Program-made: the position numbers and the translations under genes
Shown: piece by piece, positions 17,731-25,398 of the stretch
Layout: every line of letters starts with the position of its first letter
Position numbering within the stretch: position 1 is the first letter of the stretch
Assembly: GCA_019694655.1 (NCBI GenBank)
Contig: JAIBBN010000003.1
Coordinates: forward strand, 124,001-188,000
Reading direction: 5' to 3'
DNA: 64,000 nt
From: Leptospirales bacterium
Lineage (GTDB): Bacteria; Spirochaetota; Leptospiria; Leptospirales; Leptonemataceae
Notes under the pieces: model-generated
Seen by the model: the letters and a program-made list of their open reading frames with translations, nothing else
Told to the model about the DNA's origin: nothing
Database searches by the model: none

Positions 17731-18681
17731 TCAGGCTTCTGCGAGGCCCGTGCGCCGGCCGCTGCGTTCAGGAAGCGGCGGCTTCCACTTCAAGCCCAGG
17801 CGACGGGCGCCACGGCGGGCGCGATCGTTGGCTCGCCCTTCATCGATGATCTTTTGCGGCGCCTGCTTCAGATCCCAGGCCAGACCGACCATACTCAGCA
17901 GTTTGATAAAGTAGAAGGAGAAGTCGACCTCCCACCAGTAGAAGCCGTTGCGTGCAGCAGCCTGGTACTTATGATGATTGTTATGCCAGCCCTCGCCCAG
18001 TAGCAGCAGCGCCAGAACGAAATTGTTGCGGCTGGTATCCTCGCTGTAGTAGCGTTGACGCCCCCAGACATGGCAGAGCGAATTAATCGAATACGTAAGA
18101 TTGGAAAGCAGGAAGGTGCTCACAAAAAATCCCCAGACCACGGCGTGCCAGCCGCCGGCGGCAAACAGACCCAGAGCCAGCAGAACCGGCGGCAAATACC
18201 ACAGGCGATCGATGAGGCGAATCTCCGGGTAGCGTGCAAAGTCGATGATCCTTTTCTGATCATAGTCGCGCGACTCGTCGTATAAGAACCAGAGCCAGTG
18301 TGAATGCCAGAAGCCGTGCCGGGGCGAGTGGTGATCCTCTTCGCGGTCGCTGTAGCCATGATGGTGGCGGTGTTTGGCAGCCCACCACAAGGGCCCCTTT
18401 TGAGCCGCTGATGCGCCAATCAGCGCCATCAAAAATTGTGCGGGTCGTCCCATTTTGTAAGTCTTGTGCGAGAAATAACGATGGTAGCCGGCGGTGATTG
18501 CCAGCTGGCGAACGAGCCACATTGCCAGACAAAGCGCCAGGCCCTGCCAGGAAAAATAGGTGGTAAACACGAACAATACGGAGAGCTGCAGCAGCAGGAA
18601 GGGCAAGGCGGCGAGACTGATTGTTCCTTTTCGGAGATGGATTGCAAAGCGCGAAGGGGCGCTGGCGGTTGCTTGAGACAT
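17731..18681 (-). CDS. Fatty acyl desaturase (delta-9 type)
   Basis: I start at the ATG ending at 18681 (MSQATASAPSRF), with GAGGAA eight bases upstream; a longer in-frame frame has 54 extra residues of no recognisable type. The 316-residue membrane protein has the three His boxes of di-iron acyl-CoA desaturases: HRYFSH (about 67-72), HRHHH (about 104-108) and HNNHH (about 241-245). Hydrophobic segments lie near 20-60 and 150-195. The enzyme introduces a cis double bond into saturated acyl chains using O2, so it should set membrane fluidity. A terminator-like hairpin and a second hairpin lie in its leader (18702-18781), suggesting control before or during early transcription. Confidence 0.92.
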   Translation of the reverse strand: MSQATASAPSRFAIHLRKGTISLAALPFLLLQLSVLFVFTTYFSWQGLALCLAMWLVRQLAITAGYHRYFSHKTYKMGRPAQFLMALIGASAAQKGPLWWAAKHRHHHGYSDREEDHHSPRHGFWHSHWLWFLYDESRDYDQKRIIDFARYPEIRLIDRLWYLPPVLLALGLFAAGGWHAVVWGFFVSTFLLSNLTYSINSLCHVWGRQRYYSEDTSRNNFVLALLLLGEGWHNNHHKYQAAARNGFYWWEVDFSFYFIKLLSMVGLAWDLKQAPQKIIDEGRANDRARRGARRLGLKWKPPLPERSGRRTGLAEA

Positions 18682-18701
18682 CAAGAGGTTCCTCGCGTTT
18701 G

Positions 18702-18718
18702 CGGTCCTGGCAGGACCG
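18702..18718 (-). promoter_or_regulatory. Leader hairpin next to the desaturase ribosome binding site
   Basis: CGGTCCT and AGGACCG form a perfect seven-pair inverted repeat with a three-base centre (or six pairs with a five-base loop). It ends about 20 bases upstream of the desaturase ATG, just before the GAGGAA site. It could be an operator dyad or an RNA hairpin that works with the terminator-like structure at 18756-18781. Confidence 0.35.
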
Positions 18719-18755
18719 GCAGCAAATGCGAACCACGGGGCGCGGCGGCGGTTGC

Positions 18756-18781
18756 AAAAAAGCGCGCCAGCAGCGGCGCGC
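18756..18781 (-). terminator. Intrinsic-terminator-like hairpin in the desaturase leader (possible attenuator)
   Basis: On the reverse strand a perfect seven-pair GC stem, GCGCGCC then loop GCTGCT then GGCGCGC, is followed immediately by TTTTTT. This is the classical intrinsic terminator layout, but it lies 74 bases upstream of the desaturase start and reads toward it. It would stop transcripts entering from the divergent glycerophosphodiesterase side, or attenuate the desaturase leader. Confidence 0.6.
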
Positions 18782-18841
18782 GGCCAGATCTTTTTGCTGC
18801 GCGGCTGCAGGGCGTGCGGCCTGGTGTCCGCGGCGACTGGC

Positions 18842-19789
18842 ATGGTTGAAAAAACGGTAAAATCGCGGCGTCGGCTGTTGCTGCTGGCCGGCGTTCTGGC
18901 CGCCCTTTTGGCCGCGGGATTCTTCAGCCTGCTGTCCTTTGCCTATCCACAGGATCGGCCGGTAACCTGGCAGCATCCCTATCTACGCGGGACGCCGCTG
19001 GTCTTCGGTCACCGCGGCGACCCTGCACATTACCCGGAGAATACCCTGGCCTCCTTTGCCGGCGCACTGGCGGCCGGCGCCGACATTCTGGAATTGGACG
19101 TACACTGTACGCGCGACGGCGTTGTTGTCGTCCACCACGACGAAAGCCTGGAGCGCAGCGCTGGCGACCCGCGCCTGATTCGTGATCTGAGCTTCAGCGA
19201 ACTGCGCCAGATCAATGTCGCCGCCAGGCTTTCTCCTTCCGCGCTCTTGCCGGAGTCGCGCGCGGTCTTGCAGGGCCGCAGCTTTCAGGCGCCGACCCTC
19301 GCCGAGGTTCTCGATGCCTTTCCTGCGGCGCGCATCAATATTGAAATCAAGCAGAAGGCCCCGCCGATGGAGCAACAGCTCTGGGCCGTGTTGCAGCAAA
19401 AGAAAGCGCTGCAGCGCGTGATGGTTGGCAGCGTTTCGGCCGACGCTTTGCAGCGATTGCGCCAGCTGAGCAATGGCGCCGTGCTGACTTCGGCGGCGAT
19501 GTCGGAGGTGGTTCGGTTTTATCTGGGCTGTCGTCTGGGTCGAAGGATGCGTGTTCCCTTTGCGGCGCTGCAGATTCCCGCGCAGCCTACGTTAGGAATT
19601 GATCTGGCCTCGCCGCAGATGATAGCCTGCGCTCACAGCAATGGCATACAGACGCACTACTGGACAGTCAATGATGCACCGCGCGCCGCTGCTCTGCTGG
19701 CGGCCGGCGCTGATGGCCTGATGAGCGACAATCCGCGTATGCTGGTTGAAGTCCGCAAACGGCATCGCAGGGAGCATCCGCGTCCCTGA
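18842..19789 (+). CDS. Glycerophosphodiester phosphodiesterase family protein, membrane-anchored
   Basis: I start at the ATG at 18842 (MVEKTVKSRRR). The 315-residue protein has a basic stretch and one hydrophobic segment (about 12-35), an uncleaved anchor or signal peptide. The GDPD TIM barrel follows: FGHRGDPAHYPENT (about 57-70) with the catalytic His and Arg, then LELDVHCTRDGVVVVHHD (about 88-105) with the metal-binding Glu-x-Asp and second His. INIEIKQK (about 165) and the terminal AGADGLMSDNP (about 292) complete the domain. It should release glycerol 3-phosphate from glycerophosphodiesters outside the inner membrane or at its surface. It diverges from the desaturase gene, another lipid-related enzyme. 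Confidence 0.9.
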   Translation: MVEKTVKSRRRLLLLAGVLAALLAAGFFSLLSFAYPQDRPVTWQHPYLRGTPLVFGHRGDPAHYPENTLASFAGALAAGADILELDVHCTRDGVVVVHHDESLERSAGDPRLIRDLSFSELRQINVAARLSPSALLPESRAVLQGRSFQAPTLAEVLDAFPAARINIEIKQKAPPMEQQLWAVLQQKKALQRVMVGSVSADALQRLRQLSNGAVLTSAAMSEVVRFYLGCRLGRRMRVPFAALQIPAQPTLGIDLASPQMIACAHSNGIQTHYWTVNDAPRAAALLAAGADGLMSDNPRMLVEVRKRHRREHPRP

Positions 19790-19883
19790 GCGCCATCTCT
19801 GGAAACGGACTCCGTCCCAAATTGATCAAGGCGCCGCGAAGGACATTTGACTGGCTATCTGGCACGCTTTCCGATGACCGAAC

Positions 19884-20543
19884 ATGAAAGCGATAGCCGT
19901 CATCCTGTCCATGCTCTTTGCGCTGGCAGCCCAGTGTTCGCCGGAGGCGCAGCCCGTGGCAGAGGCCGATGAACGGCCGGCCATACTCTTTCTGGGCGAC
20001 AGCTTGATTGCGGGCTACCGCCTGGAAGCCAATCAGGCGCCGCCGGCGCTCTTTGAACAAAAGCTGCTTGCCGCGGGGATGAATTACCGGGTCATCAATG
20101 GCGGTCGTTCCGGCGATACCAGCGCGGGCGGCCTGGCGCGCTTGAACTGGTACTTGCGCCCGGACTTAAAGCTCAAGATCATTGCTATTGAGCTTGGGTC
20201 AAACGACGCGATGCGCGGCCAGCCCGTGGCTGAAATAGAAAAAAACCTGATTGAAATTGTATCGCGCATTCGAGCTTTCGATCCATCAATTCAGGTATAT
20301 ATTTTTCAGATGCATACCTTTCCGAACATGGGCCCGGCTTATGTACGCGACTATGCGCGCATCTTTCCGCGCGCTGCGAAATCGAGCGGCGCTACGCTCT
20401 TGCCTTTTCCGCTGGCCGGTATTGCCGGTAAACCGGAGCTGAATCAGGACGATGGCATCCATCCAACGCCGCGCGGCGCCGAAATCATGGCGGAAAATAT
20501 CTGGCAGGCGCTCCGTCCGTATCTGCGGGATCAGAACACATGA
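19884..20543 (+). CDS. tesA: SGNH/GDSL hydrolase, TesA-like esterase
   Basis: The 219-residue protein has a signal sequence (MKAIAVILSMLFALAAQC) whose Cys could also be lipidated. All SGNH blocks are present: FLGDSLIAGY (about 36-45, Ser nucleophile), NGGRSGDTSAGG (about 72-83, oxyanion Gly), ELGSNDAMRG (about 103-112, Asn) and DDGIHPTPRGAEIMA (about 192-206, Asp/His). This matches TesA/multifunctional acyl-CoA thioesterase-lysophospholipase relatives. The ATGA overlap couples it to the downstream amine oxidase. A YbbA/YbbP-like ABC transporter lies just beyond; tesA and ybbAP are neighbours in E. coli, which supports the symbol. Confidence 0.85.
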   Translation: MKAIAVILSMLFALAAQCSPEAQPVAEADERPAILFLGDSLIAGYRLEANQAPPALFEQKLLAAGMNYRVINGGRSGDTSAGGLARLNWYLRPDLKLKIIAIELGSNDAMRGQPVAEIEKNLIEIVSRIRAFDPSIQVYIFQMHTFPNMGPAYVRDYARIFPRAAKSSGATLLPFPLAGIAGKPELNQDDGIHPTPRGAEIMAENIWQALRPYLRDQNT

Positions 20544-21913
20544 TTGAACAACAGCAAGCCTGGCAGCGCCCGATCCGCAGACGCGACTTTTTGCGATTGG
20601 CGGCGCTCTTTGGCGCCGCGGCGGCGGGCTGGCATCGTCCGCTGGCGGCACAGGCCGCCCCGCTGGCGGCAGTGATCGGCGCCGGGGCCGCGGGGCTTGC
20701 CGCGGCGCAGCGACTGAAGCGCGCTGGCGCGCGTGTTGTGGTGCTCGAGGCGCGCGCACGCGCCGGCGGACGGGTATGGAGCGAGTCCATCGATGGCGCC
20801 GCCTTCGACATGGGCGCCGCCTGGATCCACGGCGCCTCGACCGGCAATCCCTTCTATCGTCTGGCTTCCGCTGCCGGGCTGCGTCTTGCGCCCACAGATT
20901 TTGATTCCCTGGCCTTGTTTCGAGGTCGCCAGGAGTTAAGCGACGACGAGCTGGAGCAAGGCGAGGCGCTGGCAAGACGCATGCTGGCCGAGGCCAAAGA
21001 CAATGCCGGCGCGTCCTCGCTGGCAGCTGCGCTGCAGGGGCCCATCGCCGCCATCGCTGCAAACCGTCGCGATGTGGCGCGGTGGTTCATCTATTCTGAT
21101 GTGGAACTGGAGTACGCAGCCGAGGCCCATGACCTGTCGCCTGCAGAGGTCGACGAAGATTCCCAGTTTCCCGGAGAGCATATGCTCTTTCCCGGAGGCG
21201 CCTGGAGTGCGTTGCAAACGCTTGCTCAGGGCATCGAAATCCGTAAGTCCTGCGTGGTAAGGCGTCTGTCTCTGCGTCCCTCTGGCGTGGCCATCGAAAC
21301 CAATCAGGGAACTCTTGAGGCTGCGGTTTGCATCTCGACGCTGCCATTGCCCGTGCTGCTCAGTGGGCGCATAGATTTTCAGCCGACGCTGCCGGCATCG
21401 CTGCGCGCCGCTGCGGCGGGGATCCACAGCGGTCTAATGAATAAGGTGGCTATGCTTTTTCCGCGCAAATTCTGGCCGGATGTCACGCGCTTTGCTTCGC
21501 TCGACCATCGACTGCCCTTTGAATTCTGGAACTACAGCGCAGTCGTGGGCCGACCAGCGCTGGTCGCTCTGTGTTGCGGTCAATCGGCGCTAGAGATTGA
21601 TCGATCTTCGTCGACGCAGGCCGCGGCCCTGGCCATGGCCGCTCTGCGCAGCATGTTCCCAGGCGCTCCTGCGCCCGCAGCGGCGCGCTCCACCGCCTGG
21701 CGTTCCGATCCCTTTGCCGGCGGAAGCTACGTCCACGTAGCGCCTGGCGGACGCCTTAGCGACATCAGCAAACTGGCGGCTCCAATCGAGGATCGACTGT
21801 TCTTTGCCGGCGAACATACGCATGAGGAGTATCCCTCAACAGTTCACGGCGCCTTACTTTCCGGCGAGCGCGCCGCCGCCGAAGCCATCGAGGCAATGGA
21901 CCTGCAGAACTAG
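20540..21913 (+). CDS. Flavin-dependent amine oxidase with Tat signal
   Basis: The 457-residue protein begins with a twin-arginine signal, RRRDFLRLAALFG at about 13-25 followed by Ala-rich sequence, so a folded flavoprotein should be exported. The FAD-binding region is AVIGAGAAGLAAAQRL (about 44-59) with VVLEARARAGGRVWS (about 68-82), and the amine-oxidase signature is FDMGAAWIHGAS (about 90-101). The C-terminal flavin segment RLFFAGEHTHEEYPSTVHGA (about 420-439) is also typical. It oxidises amines with release of H2O2, but the substrate (polyamine, monoamine or amino acid) is not evident. It overlaps the tesA-like gene by four bases and is convergent with the ABC permease. Confidence 0.88.
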   Translation: MIEQQQAWQRPIRRRDFLRLAALFGAAAAGWHRPLAAQAAPLAAVIGAGAAGLAAAQRLKRAGARVVVLEARARAGGRVWSESIDGAAFDMGAAWIHGASTGNPFYRLASAAGLRLAPTDFDSLALFRGRQELSDDELEQGEALARRMLAEAKDNAGASSLAAALQGPIAAIAANRRDVARWFIYSDVELEYAAEAHDLSPAEVDEDSQFPGEHMLFPGGAWSALQTLAQGIEIRKSCVVRRLSLRPSGVAIETNQGTLEAAVCISTLPLPVLLSGRIDFQPTLPASLRAAAAGIHSGLMNKVAMLFPRKFWPDVTRFASLDHRLPFEFWNYSAVVGRPALVALCCGQSALEIDRSSSTQAAALAMAALRSMFPGAPAPAAARSTAWRSDPFAGGSYVHVAPGGRLSDISKLAAPIEDRLFFAGEHTHEEYPSTVHGALLSGERAAAEAIEAMDLQN

Positions 21914-21926
21914 CGCGCTGGCCAGG

Positions 21927-24512
21927 CTACTCCTCGCGCAGAATTTGCAGCGGCCGGGCGCGCGCTACGTCGCGACTGATCGCCAGGCCGGTCAGCGTGT
22001 TCAGGGCAATGATCGCCAGGCCCAACAGCAGCAGCGTTGCATAGGGCGGCGCTGCCGAGGCGTGAAACAGATAGCTCAACAGCGCGCGGTTGAGGCCCTC
22101 CGCCAGAATCCAACCGGCGAAGACTCCCAGCGTCGCCAGCAGCGCATACTCCGTCGCCAGGATGATGTTGAGATCGCGGAAGCTGGCCCCCAGCGTCTTG
22201 AGCAGCATCGACTCGCGCAATCGGGCAAAGCGTCCCGCTGCAATCGCGCCGGCCAGTATGACTACTCCGTTCAATGCGGTCAGCAAGGCCAGAAACTGGA
22301 GCACGGCCGAAATCGTGCCCAGGATGGCGCCCAGTTGATTGGCCGCTTCGGTTACATCGATGATCGTCAGATTTGGAAAGCGCCGCGCCGCCTCGGCCTG
22401 CAATCGAATCACGTCGCCAGGCGTGGCGGCGCGAAAGCTGGCCATATAAACGCGCGGCGCGTACTCGATTTCGCCGGGACTCAGCAGCACCATCGTATTG
22501 GGTTGCATCGACTGCCACTGCACGTCGCGCAGCGAGGTGATCTTCGCATCGAGGGGGAGACCCTGAATATCAAAAGTCAGTACATCGCCCAGATCGACGT
22601 CCATGGTTTTAGCCCATTGTTCGTCAAGGGAGACCTCCTGCGTCGGCGGACGGCCCGACCAGAAGCGCCCCGCAACCACCGTTTCGGAAGCAATCAACTG
22701 TTCGCGGTAGGACAAGAAATACTCGCGCGTGCGCGCTCGATCTTCCCACGAGCGTTGCACGCTGTCGCGCTCCACATGGACCACATCGATCGGGCGACCG
22801 TTGATCGCTTTGATGCGCGCCGTGACCATTGGCGCAATGGAGAAACGACTGACCGAGGGCTGTGCCGCACTCCAGCGCTCGAAGTTTTCTCGCTGGTCGG
22901 GCTGGATATCGATGACAAAAAGATTGGGTCGGTTCTGGTCGACGCTGAGCGCTATCTCTTTTTGAAAGCTAGCCTCAAAAATAAATACTGTCGCCAGCAA
23001 TAGCGCGCCCAGGCCGGTGGCGACAATCACCGCGCTGGTCTGGTTGCCAGGTCGATAGAGGTTGGCCGCCCCCTGCCGGATCAGGTAGGAGCGAATGCGC
23101 GGCAAAAAGAGCCGCGTGAGGCGCATCGCCGCCTGCGCCAGCGCAAAGAGCAGCGCCACCGCAGTCAGAACAGCGCCACAGAAGTAGAGCGAAGCCCACA
23201 GCGAGCGCGTTTGTGTGATGGTCAGCAGCGCCACCGCCGCCGTCAATCCGGCGCCGCCCAGGCCATAGACCAGCCAGTCGCGCCATTGCAGCGCAGTTTT
23301 TTCATCGGAGCGACGCAATACGCGCAGCGGTGAAACGGAACGAATGCGATAGACCGGCAATAGAGTGAAGACAAAGGTAGCAATCAATCCGGCCAGGGCG
23401 CCCTCGACGCAGGCGCGCCAGCTGAAAGAAGCGTGCAGTTCAATCGGCAACATGCCGCGCACCAATTCGCTCCGCGCAAGCCATTCCAGAGCGCCGGCAA
23501 AGAGCGCGCCGGGAATTACGCCAAGCAGGCTGCCAATCGCGCCCAGCATCATCGCCAGCAACAGATAGATACGAAAAACATCGCCGGGTCGGGCGCCCAT
23601 GCTGCGCAGAATGGCGGCGTGATCCAGGCGATCCTTGATAAAGACAGTCATAGCCGAGCCAATACCCAGACCGCCCAGCAGCAGTGTGATCATCCCGCTA
23701 ATCGACAGAAAGCTGGAAAGCCGCGCCAGAAAACGCTGCAATCCGGATACAGCCTCGCGATAGCTTTCAATTTCGATATAGGATTGCGAGGCCGCTTCCC
23801 AGTTTCGTTCCTTCCAATCAAGCACGTCCAGAGCCGCCGGGGCCAGAACCAGTTTGCGATAGCGGATGCGGCTGCCGGTTTGAACCAGACCGGTCTCGGC
23901 CAGATGAGCGCTAGCAATGTAGACCACTGGCGCAATGCCCACGCCGGAGGCCGGGCTGCCTGGCGTTTTGAGAAAACTGCCCAGGTAGACAAACTCGGCC
24001 TTGCCGAGCATCAATTTCTGGCCGGGGCGCAGCGACAGCGCTGCTTCCAGCTGCGGATCGGCAATCAAGCCGCGCTCGCTGCGGCGCTGCAGGGCCTGCC
24101 AGGCGCCGGCCGGCCTGGTTTCAATCCTTCCATAGAAAGGGAAGGCATCGGAAATGGCGCGCACCCGCGCCAGTCGCGCCAGGTCCGCGCCTGCTCCGGA
24201 CCGCGCGGGGGCCAGGAGCATTGAATTGAATTCGATCAAATCTGCAAAGCGTGCGCCGCGCGATTGTAAATCGCGCAACATAGATGCGCCGCTGGCTGTG
24301 GACTGCAACGGAGCATTGGATTCCAGGCTCAGATCGGCGCCCATCAAGCTGCGCGACTGACGGGCGACAGCTTCCTCCAGACTTTCAATCGCCGTTCGCA
24401 CCGCGGTCAGCGCCGCAACGCCAACGGCAATGGCAAAAATACAGAAGGCCAGCTTGCCGCCGGAGCGGCGCATTTCGGCAAGAGCCAGGCGCAAGGCGCT
24501 CTGCCAGTTCAT
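21927..24512 (-). CDS. FtsX-family ABC transporter permease (YbbP-like)
   Basis: The 861-residue membrane protein begins with a cytosolic helix and first transmembrane helix (about 22-40). A large periplasmic domain (about 45-250) precedes three helices (about 260-410), and a second FtsX-type unit follows with a second periplasmic domain (about 490-730) and three C-terminal helices (about 735-845). This two-unit organisation with two extracytoplasmic domains is that of YbbP/LolC-like mechanotransmission transporters. It overlaps its ATPase gene by ATGA. With the TesA-like esterase nearby it probably forms a YbbAP-type exporter or extractor of lipids or other hydrophobic compounds; that role is inferred from context. 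Confidence 0.85.
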   Translation of the reverse strand: MNWQSALRLALAEMRRSGGKLAFCIFAIAVGVAALTAVRTAIESLEEAVARQSRSLMGADLSLESNAPLQSTASGASMLRDLQSRGARFADLIEFNSMLLAPARSGAGADLARLARVRAISDAFPFYGRIETRPAGAWQALQRRSERGLIADPQLEAALSLRPGQKLMLGKAEFVYLGSFLKTPGSPASGVGIAPVVYIASAHLAETGLVQTGSRIRYRKLVLAPAALDVLDWKERNWEAASQSYIEIESYREAVSGLQRFLARLSSFLSISGMITLLLGGLGIGSAMTVFIKDRLDHAAILRSMGARPGDVFRIYLLLAMMLGAIGSLLGVIPGALFAGALEWLARSELVRGMLPIELHASFSWRACVEGALAGLIATFVFTLLPVYRIRSVSPLRVLRRSDEKTALQWRDWLVYGLGGAGLTAAVALLTITQTRSLWASLYFCGAVLTAVALLFALAQAAMRLTRLFLPRIRSYLIRQGAANLYRPGNQTSAVIVATGLGALLLATVFIFEASFQKEIALSVDQNRPNLFVIDIQPDQRENFERWSAAQPSVSRFSIAPMVTARIKAINGRPIDVVHVERDSVQRSWEDRARTREYFLSYREQLIASETVVAGRFWSGRPPTQEVSLDEQWAKTMDVDLGDVLTFDIQGLPLDAKITSLRDVQWQSMQPNTMVLLSPGEIEYAPRVYMASFRAATPGDVIRLQAEAARRFPNLTIIDVTEAANQLGAILGTISAVLQFLALLTALNGVVILAGAIAAGRFARLRESMLLKTLGASFRDLNIILATEYALLATLGVFAGWILAEGLNRALLSYLFHASAAPPYATLLLLGLAIIALNTLTGLAISRDVARARPLQILREE

Positions 24513-25291
24513 GGGCGAGATTTTCCACTCTTCACGGCGCGCGCACGGCCGGCGCTCGATCGCTTTGGGATGCCTTTGCTTCGTGCGGCTGCCTTGCTGT
24601 GGACGGCGGCGCCCTTGCCGCGACGGCCATGTTCAATGATGCGGTGGATGCGGCCATCGCGCAACTGGATCTCGCGAGCGGCCAGGGCGGCCAATTGTGG
24701 ATTGTGCGTCACCAGCACCAGCGTGGAGCGCCGGTTGGTTTCCAGCAGGATATCCATTACGATCTGTCCATTTTGCGAGTCCAGATTGCCGGTTGGTTCA
24801 TCGGCAAACAGGATTCGCGGATGTGTAATCGAGGCGCGGGCAATGGCCACCCGTTGCATCTCGCCGCCGCTCAATTGCGCCGGGTAGTGCGCGGCGCGGT
24901 CGCCCAGCCCCACGCGCTGCAGCCATTCAGCGGCCCGCGCTGCGGCCGCGGCATCGCGCAGCAACTCTGCCGGCACGCGCACATTTTCCAGAGCGGTCAG
25001 CGTCTGGATCAAGTGAAAGGACTGGAAGACAAAGCCCATCTTTCTGGCGCGCAAATCCGAGAGCCGGTCCTCGCTGAGTGCGGTGATGTCGATGCCATCC
25101 ACAACAATCTGACCGCGGCTGGGTCGATCCAGGCCGGCCAGCAAGCCGAGCAAGGTGGACTTGCCGCTGCCGGAGGGGCCGGTGATTGCCACAAACTCCC
25201 GTTCCTTGATGTTCAGGGCGACGCCATCGAGTACTGTCAGGACGCTGTCGCCGCGCCGATAATCGCGGCCAAGATTTTCTACATACAACAT
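24509..25291 (-). CDS. ABC transporter ATPase (YbbA/LolD-like) with basic C-terminal tail
   Basis: The 260-residue protein has all ATPase motifs: Walker A GPSGSGKST (about 38-46), Q-loop VFQSFHL (about 88), signature LSGGEMQR (about 140-147), Walker B ILFADEPTGNLDS (about 158-170) and the H-loop VTHN (about 195). The sequence fits the MacB/LolD/YbbA branch, which energises FtsX-type permeases. After about residue 222 comes an unusual Lys/Arg/Ser/Ala-rich tail of nearly 40 residues not typical for this branch. It is transcribed first and overlaps the permease by four bases. The gene diverges from ubiD across 107 bases. Confidence 0.92.
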   Translation of the reverse strand: MLYVENLGRDYRRGDSVLTVLDGVALNIKEREFVAITGPSGSGKSTLLGLLAGLDRPSRGQIVVDGIDITALSEDRLSDLRARKMGFVFQSFHLIQTLTALENVRVPAELLRDAAAAARAAEWLQRVGLGDRAAHYPAQLSGGEMQRVAIARASITHPRILFADEPTGNLDSQNGQIVMDILLETNRRSTLVLVTHNPQLAALAAREIQLRDGRIHRIIEHGRRGKGAAVHSKAAARSKGIPKRSSAGRARAVKSGKSRP

Positions 25292-25398
25292 AGGGTATCT
25301 CGAAATAGTAATGCCCGCGCCGCCTGTCGCCGCCGTTTTTCACAAAGCTTTACAAATTTGGTCGCAGCGCAACGAAGCAATGGCTTTCTGTCGGATCT

